64,000 bases of DNA, from positions 806,001 to 870,000 of the forward strand of contig NZ_CP063353.1 of the NCBI RefSeq assembly GCF_014931565.1. Direction: 5' to 3'. Source of the stretch: Clostridium sp. 'deep sea' (lineage in GTDB: Bacteria > Bacillota > UBA994 > PWPR01). Position numbers and translations under genes: made by a program. This document shows positions 51,937-60,777 of the stretch, piece by piece (within the stretch, counting starts at the first letter, position 1; each line of letters starts with the position of its first letter). The notes beneath the pieces were generated by a model. The model ran no database searches and had not been told where the DNA came from. It was given only the letters and a program-made list of their open reading frames with translations.

Positions 51937-51968
51937 TTTAGCACAAAGAGAACCGTCCCCATGTGATA
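51937..51968. repeat. RAYT-associated palindrome, right end
   Basis: TTTAGCACAAAGAGAACCGT and the following CCCCATGTGATAA match the reverse complement of the left palindrome, including 12 perfect core bases. Confidence 0.85.
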
Positions 51969-52011
51969 ATTATATTCTTTTATGGTGCATATTGCAACTA
52001 CTTGATAAAAT

Positions 52012-52045
52012 AACAGACAGCTAGCTTTGTAGCTACCTGCCTGTT
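52012..52045 (-). terminator. Terminator of the MarR-ABC operon
   Basis: On the minus strand AACAGGCAGGTAGCT pairs with AGCTAGCTGTCTGTT (a few mismatches) around ACAA, followed by ATTTTA. Confidence 0.75.
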
Positions 52046-52076
52046 TCACTTTTATTTTTAACTGCGTTCTCTAGAG

Positions 52077-53828
52077 CTACTGACCAGCAGCTCCATTTAA
52101 TACACTAAATTGAACTTTATATAAGTTTGCATACTGTCCTTTTCTCTCAAGAAGGATTTCATGAGTACCTATTTCAGCTACGTGGCCAGATGAGTCTATA
52201 ACAGCTATTTGATCTGCGTTTCTTATCGTAGATAATCTATGAGCAATTACAATTGTTGTTCTTCCTTTAGATAATTCCTCTAAAGATTGCTGTATGGCTA
52301 TTTCTGTTTCGTTATCTAGAGCGCTTGTAGCTTCATCTAAAATAAGTACTTCTGGGTTTTTTAAAAATACTCTGGCAATTGAGATTCTTTGTTTTTGTCC
52401 ACCCGAGAGTTTTACTCCACGTTCACCTACATAGGTATCATAGCCATTTTCTAATGTCATTATAAATTCATGTATTTTAGCTCTTTTTGCAGCATCAATT
52501 ATTTGTTCTTGAGTTGCATCTGGCTTACCATAGGCAATGTTTTCAGCTATTGTATCAGCAAACAAAAATACGTCTTGCTGTACTATACCTATATGTTGCC
52601 TTAAAGACCTTAAATTAATATCTTTTATATTAATGCCATCTAGTTTTATGGCACCACCTGTAACATCATAAAACCTAGGTATTAGGTGACATATGGTTGT
52701 TTTACCGCCCCCAGATGGCCCTACTAATGCTGTTGTACTACCCTTTTTAACATGAAGATTTATATTTGTTAATACGTTTTTGTTTTCTTCTTCATCGTTA
52801 TAGGCAAAGGATATATTATCTAAATATATATCACCTTTAACGTCAACTAAATCTACGCTATTGATGTTATTTTTGATTTCTGGCTCTATCTCTAGTACAT
52901 CAACAAATCTAGAAAAACCAGCCATACCTTGCTCAAGTTGTTGGGTAAATGACATAAGCCTTCTTACTGGTTGGAAAAATAGATTGATGTAAAGTAAAAA
53001 TGAAACCAGTACACCTGCCGACATTTGATCTTTGGCATAAAAATAGCCACCAACTGCTATAACTACAACCTTTAAAAAGTTTGACATAAAGGTAATTCCA
53101 CTAATCATTTCACCCATAGCCTTAAACGATTTACCACGGGCATTTTTAAACTTTACATTACCTTCATCAAATTTATTCATTTCGTGTTCTTCATTTGTGT
53201 AAGACTGAACAACTCTAATTCCTGATATACTGCTCTCTAAACGGGCGTTTACATCAGCAATTTCAACAGCAACCTGTCTAAATGCTTTAGACATTTTTTT
53301 ACGTTTACTTATACCATATAACAACATGATAGGTACAAATGCAAATACTATTAGTGTTAATCTAATGTCTTTTCTTATCATTAATATAAAAGATCCTACT
53401 AATGTAATTATAGATAAGAACAAGTCCTCGGGTCCATGATGTGCTAATTCTGTTATGTTTCTTAAATCATTAACTATCCTAGACATTATTTTACCAGTAC
53501 GTATTTTATCAAAATAGCTAAAGGATAACGTTTGAATATGACCAAATATATCTTTACGCATATCATACTCCATACGTGTACCTACAACGTGCCCCCAATA
53601 ATTTACTATGTAGTTGCAAACTGCCCTTAATAAATATAATGCTATCATTATTGCTGCTAAAGTAAATAGTTTGTTAGTATCTTTTGCTGGAATAACATTG
53701 TCTAAGGCATACCTAGTAAACTCTGGAAAAGTTAAGTCTACCAAAGCAATTATTAATGCCGCTAACATATCAAAAATAAATAAAGGCATATGATTTTTAT
53801 AATAACTAATAAAACGTTTTAGAAGCAT
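52077..53828 (-). CDS. MsbA-like ABC exporter (fused permease-ATPase)
   Basis: The 583-residue half-transporter has six membrane helices (about 1-310) and an ATPase domain. In the latter, Walker A is VGPSGGGKTT, the signature is LSGGQKQR, Walker B is VLILDEATSALD and the H-loop is IVIAHRLST. It probably works as a homodimer exporting a lipid, drug or peptide. The ribosome binding site lies in the last codons of the MarR gene, and its ATG is 8 bases after the MarR stop. It is thus the target of that regulator. Confidence 0.96.
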   Translation of the reverse strand: MLLKRFISYYKNHMPLFIFDMLAALIIALVDLTFPEFTRYALDNVIPAKDTNKLFTLAAIMIALYLLRAVCNYIVNYWGHVVGTRMEYDMRKDIFGHIQTLSFSYFDKIRTGKIMSRIVNDLRNITELAHHGPEDLFLSIITLVGSFILMIRKDIRLTLIVFAFVPIMLLYGISKRKKMSKAFRQVAVEIADVNARLESSISGIRVVQSYTNEEHEMNKFDEGNVKFKNARGKSFKAMGEMISGITFMSNFLKVVVIAVGGYFYAKDQMSAGVLVSFLLYINLFFQPVRRLMSFTQQLEQGMAGFSRFVDVLEIEPEIKNNINSVDLVDVKGDIYLDNISFAYNDEEENKNVLTNINLHVKKGSTTALVGPSGGGKTTICHLIPRFYDVTGGAIKLDGINIKDINLRSLRQHIGIVQQDVFLFADTIAENIAYGKPDATQEQIIDAAKRAKIHEFIMTLENGYDTYVGERGVKLSGGQKQRISIARVFLKNPEVLILDEATSALDNETEIAIQQSLEELSKGRTTIVIAHRLSTIRNADQIAVIDSSGHVAEIGTHEILLERKGQYANLYKVQFSVLNGAAGQ

Positions 53829-53836
53829 ATTATGAA

Positions 53837-54295
53837 TTACTCCTCCCTAATATTACTAACAAGCTCACTTAGTAAGTTTGTTAGCATCTCTCTTTTTTCA
53901 GTACTTAAACTCTCTTCTATCTCTAATGCAAACAATCTTTTATGTTCTTCATCTATATAATTTAATAAGTCCTCACCCGATTTATTTAACTCTACAATAT
54001 ATTTTCTTCTATCATTTGGGTTTTGAATTCTTGTAACAAAACCTCTTTCTGCTAAACGAGTAATTCTCTCCGACATAGTATTTTGAGCAACATTACACAT
54101 TTTTGCTAGTTGCCCTACACTATACTCTTTTTTATGCCTTTTTTTAGCTCTTCGCAGTTTCCACAATATCCATACTTGCTCTTTAGACATGTTAAACTGT
54201 GTTGCAACGTCTTTATATTTTTTTTTGTGGTACATCTCATGATGAATTTCATCTAGTAATTGGATTATTCTTGATGAGCTATCAAGCTTACTCAA
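53837..54295 (-). CDS. MarR-family transcriptional regulator
   Basis: The 152-residue protein has the MarR winged helix-turn-helix with a recognition region AKMCNVAQNTMSERITRLAE and the wing RGFVTRIQNPNDRRKYIVEL, both typical. It is the first gene of a two-gene operon with the ABC exporter and has two matching palindromes in its own promoter, so it should repress both. Ligand unknown. Confidence 0.94.
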   Translation of the reverse strand: MSKLDSSSRIIQLLDEIHHEMYHKKKYKDVATQFNMSKEQVWILWKLRRAKKRHKKEYSVGQLAKMCNVAQNTMSERITRLAERGFVTRIQNPNDRRKYIVELNKSGEDLLNYIDEEHKRLFALEIEESLSTEKREMLTNLLSELVSNIREE

Positions 54296-54319
54296 TTATT
54301 TAACCTCCTTTAAAACTTT

Positions 54320-54396
54320 TATCGCTCATACGATTATATAGACTAGAAACAATATCGTTCATACGATATATTATTATATTTTTTATTTTATGTCAA
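54320..54396 (-). promoter_or_regulatory. MarR promoter with twin operators
   Basis: Promoter elements TTGACA (54391-54396) and TAATAT (54368-54373) are separated by 17 bases. Two palindromes share ATCG-N6-CGAT: one at 54352-54369 (ATATCGTTCATACGATAT), overlapping the -10, and one at 54321-54334 with CTCATA in the middle. Their centres are 33 bases apart, about three helical turns. Confidence 0.7.
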
Positions 54397-54513
54397 TATT
54401 TTGTACTAAATTCATAACAAACATTTACTTGTTATCTTTATTAAAATAACCATTAGCAAGTAATTTAAATTAGTAAGTAAGCAGTAGGGATTTTTTGATT
54501 AATATGGAGAGTA

Positions 54514-54545
54514 AAAAAACTACTACATTACGTAGTAGTTTTTAT
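54514..54545 (-). terminator. Terminator of the tRNA pair
   Basis: AAAACTACTAC and GTAGTAGTTTT form an 11-bp stem with a 5-base loop and a T-run, directly after tRNA-Thr. Confidence 0.85.
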
Positions 54546-54620
54546 GGAGCCAATGATGGGACTCGAACCCGCAACCTGCCGATTACAAGTCGGCTGCTCT
54601 TCCAATTGAGCTACATTGGC
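54545..54620 (-). tRNA. tRNA-Thr (TGT)
   Basis: A 76-base cloverleaf with acceptor stem GCCAATG/CATTGGC, anticodon loop CTTGTAA with anticodon TGT, T-loop GGTTCGAGTC and an encoded CCA end. It reads ACA. Confidence 0.95.
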
Positions 54621-54640
54621 CTATTAAGTGAAATTTCTTT

Positions 54641-54717
54641 TGGTCGGGGCACCAGGATTTGAACCTGGGGCCTCCTGCTCCCAAGGCAGGCGCGCTACCA
54701 AGCTGCGCTATACCCCG
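54641..54717 (-). tRNA. tRNA-Pro (TGG)
   Basis: A 77-base cloverleaf with acceptor stem CGGGGTA/TGCCCCG, anticodon loop CTTGGGA with anticodon TGG, T-loop GGTTCAAATCC, discriminator A and an encoded CCA end. It lies upstream of tRNA-Thr, 20 bases apart, so both are likely one transcript. Confidence 0.95.
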
Positions 54718-54933
54718 TACCAGCGAGAATTATTATATATCACATATAGGTGTTGGTCAATAGTTTTTTTAAAATTAATTTATTTTTTTATAATAAACTT
54801 GTGTTTGTTACCCGTTAAACCTATACTTCAATACCTATGTTAAAAGAATGTAAATATTTTAATCGACTATTTTAATCTTAAATCATTATAGTTATACTAA
54901 GAATAGTAGATAAATATTGTAAGGAGGTAACAT

Positions 54934-55683
54934 ATGAAGTTAGTAGCCGATTTACATTGTCATACTGTTGCTAGTGGTCATGCTTACAGCACTGTTAAAG
55001 AAATGGTACAGGGAGCTGCCGATAAAGGATTAGAGCTTATTGCCATCACTGATCATGGTCCAAGTATGCCTGGAGGTCCTCATTTATATCACTTTGGCAA
55101 TTCTGCAGTTATACCTAAGCAAATGTTTGGAGTACAGGTATTAAAGGGTGTAGAAAGTAACATAATTGATCATGATGGTAATATAGATATGCCTGAGCGC
55201 TATTTAAAAAAGTTAGACATAGTTTTAGCTGGCTTTCATAATTATTGTTATCCAGGTGGCAGTATTGAAGAAAACACTAGAGCAATGATTAATGCCATGA
55301 AACATCCTTATGTAGATATTATTGTTCACCCTGGTAATCCCGATTATAAAATTCACATAGAACAAGTTGTAATAGCAGCTAAAGAGTTACAGGTTTTTAT
55401 TGAAATAAATAATAGCTCCTTTTCGGTATCTCGACGAGGCAGTGAAAAAAACTGTTGTGAAATAGCTAAAATGGTAAAAAAACATAATGCTATGATATCA
55501 GTAGGCAGCGATGCTCATATTTTTTTAGACGTGGGTAACTTTGTTAATGCCTTAGAGGTTATTAAAAATGTTGGACTTACTAAAAAAAATGTCTTAAATA
55601 CCTCTGTTAGTTCTATAAATCAATATTTATCGCGTAAAGCTAACGGGCAGGTTCCTAAACAAAAGATATTTCCTACTAATTAA
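54934..55683 (+). CDS. PHP domain phosphoesterase (YcdX-like)
   Basis: The 249-residue protein has the PHP metal sites in order: ADLHCHT, ITDHGP, HNYCYPGGS, VHPGNPD and GSDAHIF. This set and the length match the YcdX branch, trinuclear-zinc phosphatases of unknown physiological substrate. AAGGAGG lies before the ATG. Single gene on the plus strand. Confidence 0.9.
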   Translation: MKLVADLHCHTVASGHAYSTVKEMVQGAADKGLELIAITDHGPSMPGGPHLYHFGNSAVIPKQMFGVQVLKGVESNIIDHDGNIDMPERYLKKLDIVLAGFHNYCYPGGSIEENTRAMINAMKHPYVDIIVHPGNPDYKIHIEQVVIAAKELQVFIEINNSSFSVSRRGSEKNCCEIAKMVKKHNAMISVGSDAHIFLDVGNFVNALEVIKNVGLTKKNVLNTSVSSINQYLSRKANGQVPKQKIFPTN

Positions 55684-55947
55684 TGTAATAAAATTGCCTA
55701 TTAACTTTACTGGTTTTAACTAACTTGTATAAGGTATTATGTATTATTAAAGTTAGAACTATAAAGTAAGCAAAAAAAAACTGTTTTTAATAAAAATAAA
55801 TGAATCGTATCACTTATTTGTTTGCAGTTTACAATACTTTTGATATAATAATAATTGAATAAATAGTTGCTTTTACCTCATATTGCTAAGCTTGTTATAC
55901 TTGTAGCAAATTTGACCTTATGGTCTGTTAAATTTGGAGGATACAAT

Positions 55948-56256
55948 ATGTATAAAGACAAAACTATCACCTGTCGTGACTGTGGCAAAGATTTTGAGTT
56001 TACTGCTTCTGAACAAGAGTTCTATGCCGAAAAAGGTTTTACAAACGAACCAGGCAGATGTCCTGAGTGTCGTGCTGCAAGAAAAAGACAATCTCGAGGG
56101 AGCAATAACCGCGGACGTCATGGTGGTCAACGCCAAATGTATCCTGCAACTTGTTCTGAGTGTGGAAAAGAAACTCAAGTACCTTTTAAACCTTCTGGAG
56201 ATAAACCTGTATATTGTAATGACTGTTTTCAATCAAAGAAAAGAAGCCAGTGGTAA
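55948..56256 (+). CDS. Zinc-ribbon protein (two CxxC sites)
   Basis: The 102-residue basic protein has an N-terminal zinc ribbon (TCRDCGKDF ... GRCPECRAARK), a Gly/Arg-rich linker (about 48-65) and a second ribbon (ATCSECGKETQVPFKP ... VYCNDCF). The second domain matches the short CxxC-VPF-P-VYCxxCF ribbon widespread in Firmicutes. Its role is unknown; nucleic-acid binding is plausible from the charge. GGAGG lies 8 bases before ATG 55948. Confidence 0.85.
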   Translation: MYKDKTITCRDCGKDFEFTASEQEFYAEKGFTNEPGRCPECRAARKRQSRGSNNRGRHGGQRQMYPATCSECGKETQVPFKPSGDKPVYCNDCFQSKKRSQW

Positions 56257-56289
56257 TAATACTGTCTTAATATAGTTTATAAAAACATA

Positions 56290-56325
56290 AAACCAAGATT
56301 TCTATATAAAGATATCTTGGTTTTA
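56290..56325 (+). terminator. Terminator of the zinc-ribbon gene
   Basis: AAAACCAAGAT pairs with ATCTTGGTTTT around a 12-base loop, followed by ATATT. The symmetry would also allow minus-strand function after the MutS gene. Confidence 0.75.
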
Positions 56326-56383
56326 TATTATTAAGAATAAAATAATAATATAAGCTTACACACTTTATGTTAACTGTTTGTAA

Positions 56384-58171
56384 TTAATCTATGCCTATTA
56401 TTTTCATTAATTGAAGGGCATTTCTGGTTTTAGAGATTCCATTTTTGAGCTTATAATCAAATTTTATTTCATCATTCTCATAATACTCTTGAAAATGATA
56501 ATTTTTTATTACCTGGTTTTCTTGAAGATCACCGAGCTCAAGGTCGTGAGTAGAAACTAAGCCCACTGCCCCACTCTCTTTAAGTTTTTTTATTAAACGT
56601 TTTGCCCCAATATGCCTATCATAAGAATTAGTTCCTTTAAATATTTCATCTAGCAAAAAGAACACTTGTTTATCTTTTTTAGTTTCCTCAACTATCTCTT
56701 TTATTCTTAGTAACTCAGCATAAAAAGAAGACAATCCCTTGTTTAAATTATCACTTATTCTCATACAGGTATTAATATTAAAGACAGAACACTTTAAATA
56801 ACTAGCACACACTGGAGCACCAGCATAAGCCAGCACTAAGTTAATACCTATAGTACGTAAAAAGGTGCTCTTACCCGACATATTAGATCCTGTAATTAAC
56901 AATATAGCATTAGGACTTTGCATAGTAATATCATTAGCTACCTGCTTATTGGTTAATAAGGGGTGTGCAATATTTTTAGCCTCAATTACTGAGTCTTGAT
57001 CTGTTATTTCAGGGAATTGCCATTGTGGAAACTCATAAGCAATGTTTGCAAAGCTACATAAGGCCTCTATTTCACCTATAGTAACTAACCAATCTTTAAG
57101 CATAGAGCCACTCTCACTTTTAAACTTCTCTAGCTGTATTAAACACTGGTAATCCCATAGAGTTAAGCCATTAATAGGAAAAAAGGCTTGGTTATTTCTG
57201 TTGCCTATTCTAGTAACTAAACGCTCCAACTTTTTAAGCTGATTTGGAGCTGAAATATTTTTATTATTACTTAACTTTGCCTTTAACTCTTTTAAGTAAC
57301 TTGATTTAAATTTACACTTATCTATTTGGGTTAATATATGTCTGTACGCCTTTATGCTTTTTTGATACTTATATATTAATGTAAATTCTTTATTACGCTT
57401 AGTTATGCTAACTATCAATAATACAAACTGTAATGACACTAAAATAGCTGGAATAAAGCTTGGGCATATACTAAAATACGCCAACACTAAAGTAACTGCT
57501 GTAACAATAGGTAATGTCTTAAGGGTAATAATAACACTTGGTTTTGTGTATAAGCTTTGTTTTGAATTTGCCCAGTTTGTTAAATAATCGGTATCTACAT
57601 TCTCTTCAGTAAACATTTTACCCTCAACTTGTAGCCTTTGACGCCACCATTTTTTAGAGGCCAGCTCTTTTATTGCTTGCTGTTTTTTAATAATTGTTTC
57701 TTTATTAAAGTTATACTTCGTTAACATACTAGCCAGCTTAGCTTTACCTATATAGGTGTTGGCAGTATTTATAAGCTGAAAAAGAGAGCCAACTCCAAAT
57801 AAATCTAAGTCATAAGAGTAATTATGTTCTTCATTAAGGTACCCTTCTCCGTTATTCTTAAAGCTTGTCCACTCGCCATTAATTCTCATTATTGACTGTT
57901 TACTTATCTCGTTAAGATTAGTAAGATATTTATGGCTATCTCTTAGTTTTTTATGTCTAAACACAAAAAAAGCAAAAACTAGTATAAAGCCAGCAGTAGT
58001 TAACCAAGCTATATCATACATTTTATATTCAGTAGTTATTGCTGCTGTAGCTATTAAGGCTATAATAGTTAGTAATCTTAAACGACTTAATAAGCTTATG
58101 TTTTGGTTGAGTTTTTTTAATAAAGTTTCATACTTTTCAATTCTTTTTTTATATTTATTTGTGGGGTGCAT
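56384..58171 (-). CDS. Membrane-associated MutS-family ATPase
   Basis: The 595-residue protein has a C-terminal MutS domain V: Walker A TGSNMSGKST, ISDNLNKGLSSFYAELLRIK, Walker B FFLLDEIFKGTNS and the His switch VSTHD. The N-terminal DNA-recognition domains of MutS are absent. Instead, hydrophobic segments occur at about 30-70 and 215-255, each able to span the membrane twice. Homologs with this layout exist in Firmicutes and Bacteroidetes without a known function. A role in mismatch repair should not be assumed. Confidence 0.87.
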   Translation of the reverse strand: MHPTNKYKKRIEKYETLLKKLNQNISLLSRLRLLTIIALIATAAITTEYKMYDIAWLTTAGFILVFAFFVFRHKKLRDSHKYLTNLNEISKQSIMRINGEWTSFKNNGEGYLNEEHNYSYDLDLFGVGSLFQLINTANTYIGKAKLASMLTKYNFNKETIIKKQQAIKELASKKWWRQRLQVEGKMFTEENVDTDYLTNWANSKQSLYTKPSVIITLKTLPIVTAVTLVLAYFSICPSFIPAILVSLQFVLLIVSITKRNKEFTLIYKYQKSIKAYRHILTQIDKCKFKSSYLKELKAKLSNNKNISAPNQLKKLERLVTRIGNRNNQAFFPINGLTLWDYQCLIQLEKFKSESGSMLKDWLVTIGEIEALCSFANIAYEFPQWQFPEITDQDSVIEAKNIAHPLLTNKQVANDITMQSPNAILLITGSNMSGKSTFLRTIGINLVLAYAGAPVCASYLKCSVFNINTCMRISDNLNKGLSSFYAELLRIKEIVEETKKDKQVFFLLDEIFKGTNSYDRHIGAKRLIKKLKESGAVGLVSTHDLELGDLQENQVIKNYHFQEYYENDEIKFDYKLKNGISKTRNALQLMKIIGID

Positions 58172-58338
58172 AGTTTGCTCCTTGCAGTTTTATTATGGTT
58201 ATATTTTATCATAACTGTTTTATAATAGATACTTAAATAAAAACTGCTACTCACATAATAATGAATAGCAGGGTTGCTATAGGTTAAATTTAGATTTAAT
58301 TATTTTTGCCACCTCTTGAGGTGCTTTATTGGTATTAT

Positions 58339-59202
58339 TTATATTATCGTTTGCTCTAGTTTACTCTTTAATTCATTTGATATTTCAGTTAATGGTAATC
58401 TTACTTCACTCGACTCTATAACACCCATTTTATTTAAACAGTATTTAATAGGTGCTGGGTTAGGCTCACCAAATAATAATGGTATAAAATTAGCAATCGA
58501 TTTCCACTTTTTAAGTGCTAGCTGATGATTGTTATCTTTAATAGCGTTAAAAACTTGTATAAATACTTCAGTTTTCATGTGTGAAGAAGCTAATATACCT
58601 CCATCACCACCAAGATTAAGCGTGGTATAAAATAAAGCATCTTCACCTGTCAAAATCGAAAAATCTTTAGGTGGACTTAATAATAATTGTGTTGTTTGTT
58701 TTATGTCTCCACAAGAGTCTTTAAGTGCTACTATGTTCTTTAATTCTGCTAGTTTATATATAGTTTCATTCTCAATATTTTTACCAGTTCTATAAGGAAT
58801 ATTATATACAATAATATTGCTATCGGTAGACTCGGAAACCTTTAAAAAGTGCTGATATATTCCTTCCTGGCTGGGTCTATTATAATAAGGACAAACAGAT
58901 AAAATACCGTTTAATTTATACTTTTCAGCTAAAGCTACTTGTTTAATAACCTTATAAGTATTATTACCACCAATACCTACATAAACAGGAACACGATTAT
59001 TGTTATACTGCATTGTGTTAACAATAATTTCTTCATACTCATACTCACTAATAGTAGGGCTCTCACCCGTAGTCCCCAATGGAACTAAACCACTTATGCC
59101 TTTATTTATGTAGTAGTCAATCATTTTTTGGTACGAAACAAAATCTACTTTATCATTTAAAAAAGGTGTCACTAATGGGACAAAAACGCCTTGTAGCTTC
59201 AT
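58339..59202 (-). CDS. dapA: 4-hydroxy-tetrahydrodipicolinate synthase
   Basis: The 287-residue class I aldolase has GLVPLGTTGESPT, the Tyr of the proton relay in VYNIPYRTG and the Schiff-base lysine in VALKDSCGD. It condenses pyruvate with aspartate semialdehyde, the first committed step of lysine, peptidoglycan DAP and dipicolinate synthesis. AGGAGG is 6-7 bases before the ATG. No other lysine gene is adjacent; it follows the three-gene cassette at 59285 by 82 bases. Confidence 0.93.
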   Translation of the reverse strand: MKLQGVFVPLVTPFLNDKVDFVSYQKMIDYYINKGISGLVPLGTTGESPTISEYEYEEIIVNTMQYNNNRVPVYVGIGGNNTYKVIKQVALAEKYKLNGILSVCPYYNRPSQEGIYQHFLKVSESTDSNIIVYNIPYRTGKNIENETIYKLAELKNIVALKDSCGDIKQTTQLLLSPPKDFSILTGEDALFYTTLNLGGDGGILASSHMKTEVFIQVFNAIKDNNHQLALKKWKSIANFIPLLFGEPNPAPIKYCLNKMGVIESSEVRLPLTEISNELKSKLEQTII

Positions 59203-59284
59203 GTTATACCTCCTGTTTTGGCTTATGGTATAGTTTATTCTTGGGGTGAAAATCTGATCACATATAGTAGCATATGCAAAATAC

Positions 59285-59857
59285 CTATAGAATTAAATTA
59301 TATTCTTTTATAAAACTACTTAACTTCATAAGCAGAATTCCGTAACTAATTTTACCGTTATATATCTGTCCTATTCTTCCTACATTACTTATACTATTAC
59401 TCCATTTTCTCTTATTATTATGTTGAATGATTGATATGTTCTTACAGCATAAATCTAGGTTATTTTCAAGTATACAATATTTGTAAATTTTAAATACTTG
59501 AAATAATGATAGGCTATCTATACTACTTATATGTATGTCACATTTTTTTATATTCCCAAAAAACAATATTTTAGATATACCTAATTGAAAAGGGCCTATA
59601 GTGTAATTTCTTATAGGTTTGTTTAATATATTACAAAATATCCACTCTAAAAATAGAATAATATACTCAAAGATACGTGCATAAAATGGTCTATAATAAG
59701 TTTCGATAATATACAAAGACATAAGTATACTTGGGTCAATATTATAGTTATCTGCAGCTTCATTAATTTTTTTGGTTCTTTTTTTTAAATGATGTCGCTT
59801 TATATACTTCGATTTCAGTAAACAATAAACTCTATCAATTTCTATTCTATTACTCAT
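59285..59857 (-). CDS. Lysozyme-fold-like protein, third gene of overlapping cassette
   Basis: The 190-residue basic protein has no signal peptide. Three spaced motifs resemble the transglycosylase/lysozyme fold: a Glu in SLYIIETYYRP (about 47-57), TIGPFQLGI (about 83-91) and IYNGKISY near the end. A hydrophobic stretch FEYIILFLEWIFCNIL lies between the first two. Its ATG overlaps the previous stop by 8 bases and has no good ribosome binding site of its own, so it depends on coupled translation. Peptidoglycan is the likely substrate; divergence makes activity uncertain. Confidence 0.6.
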   Translation of the reverse strand: MSNRIEIDRVYCLLKSKYIKRHHLKKRTKKINEAADNYNIDPSILMSLYIIETYYRPFYARIFEYIILFLEWIFCNILNKPIRNYTIGPFQLGISKILFFGNIKKCDIHISSIDSLSLFQVFKIYKYCILENNLDLCCKNISIIQHNNKRKWSNSISNVGRIGQIYNGKISYGILLMKLSSFIKEYNLIL

Positions 59858-60305
59858 CAGAAGAATTTATAATTGTATTTACATAATTTTCTATATTTTT
59901 GACTTCATGTGATATACATATCATAAGTGCAGAAAGTTTAACCAAAATATCATAATTATAGTCATTATTTATATCAATCTCATTTATTTGGTGAAGATCA
60001 TCACTATCTTCACTTTGTAAAACTAGAGAAACAAAATCTCCATATTCATAAGATTTGCAACTAAATAAATAGATATATCCATCTTTGTATGCAGCAAAGT
60101 ATGATTTATCAAGATCAAGATCTATATCCTTTTTATTATTGTATAGATTACCATAATCACTATTTTCTATAATATAATTTCGAAGTTTTCTATTTGATGA
60201 AGAATATATATCCAAGTTAGTTGATATAGTTTTCCATTTGATTTTTTTATCTACTGTTTTAACTTTTATAGCATCAATTAATTCTAGTATTAAGCTTTTA
60301 TCCAT
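59850..60305 (-). CDS. Unknown soluble protein, second gene of overlapping cassette
   Basis: The 151-residue acidic protein begins MDKSLILELIDAIKVKTVDK with KIKWK shortly after, then a beta-rich middle (YFAAYKDGYIYLFSCKS, FVSLVLQSE) and a C-terminal helix (LVKLSALMICISHEVKNIE). No membrane segment or catalytic motif. It reads like a small sensor or adaptor domain. The ATG overlaps the stop of the first gene by 8 bases with GAGGTG 8 bases before it, and its stop overlaps the lysozyme-like gene. I do not recognise the family. Confidence 0.7.
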   Translation of the reverse strand: MDKSLILELIDAIKVKTVDKKIKWKTISTNLDIYSSSNRKLRNYIIENSDYGNLYNNKKDIDLDLDKSYFAAYKDGYIYLFSCKSYEYGDFVSLVLQSEDSDDLHQINEIDINNDYNYDILVKLSALMICISHEVKNIENYVNTIINSSDE

Positions 60306-60777
60306 TGCAAATCACCTCAATTTCAGCTAAGATTAAGCCTATATAATAACATATTTTTGAACTATCACCATTGCTGTATAAATCATCTGAACATAAATTT
60401 TGCATAGCATTTTTTGCTTCTTTATTAAACAATTTTTTAAAATTGTTTAAACTCCCCATACAACTATTTATCTGGGTTTTGAGTATATCTTTTTCTTTGT
60501 AAACTTTACTGCCCTCACCAAGTAAATCATTTATTGCAGCTAGTTTAACTTTTATTGACTTGATTTTTTTATTGGAGTTTAATAAATCTATTTTCTTCTG
60601 TTTAATAGTATACTCTTTAATACTTATACTATTAAACAAAACTACAATTGAAATTAATAAACTTAAATAAGTAGAAATCACTACAAATTTATCTTCAAAA
60701 TTTAAATAACTTACTATAAGATATAGTATTATTGAAGATAATACTATTCCTATGAAAGTATATATTTTTTTATTCAT
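60298..60777 (-). CDS. Two-helix membrane protein with coiled-coil, first gene of cassette
   Basis: The product has 159 residues if it starts at ATG 60775-60777 (MNKKIYTF), or six more from GTG 60795; the binding site does not decide clearly. Two membrane helices (about 4-22 and 28-48) are followed by a charged helical part (KIDLLNSNKKIKSIKV onward) that could form a coiled-coil. The layout is like SLATT or other small membrane effectors of defence modules. Its last codons contain the ribosome binding site of the next gene. Confidence 0.65.
   Translation of the reverse strand: MNKKIYTFIGIVLSSIILYLIVSYLNFEDKFVVISTYLSLLISIVVLFNSISIKEYTIKQKKIDLLNSNKKIKSIKVKLAAINDLLGEGSKVYKEKDILKTQINSCMGSLNNFKKLFNKEAKNAMQNLCSDDLYSNGDSSKICYYIGLILAEIEVICNG

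Noticed and set aside
54628-54843. A 71-codon frame
   Set aside because: It overlaps tRNA-Pro on the opposite strand.
58277-58351. Short protein-like reading frame (NKAPQEVAKIIKSKFNL then stop) just after dapA
   Set aside because: It looks like a protein C-terminus but has no start codon and only about 26 codons before an upstream stop; it may be a gene remnant, not supportable alone.
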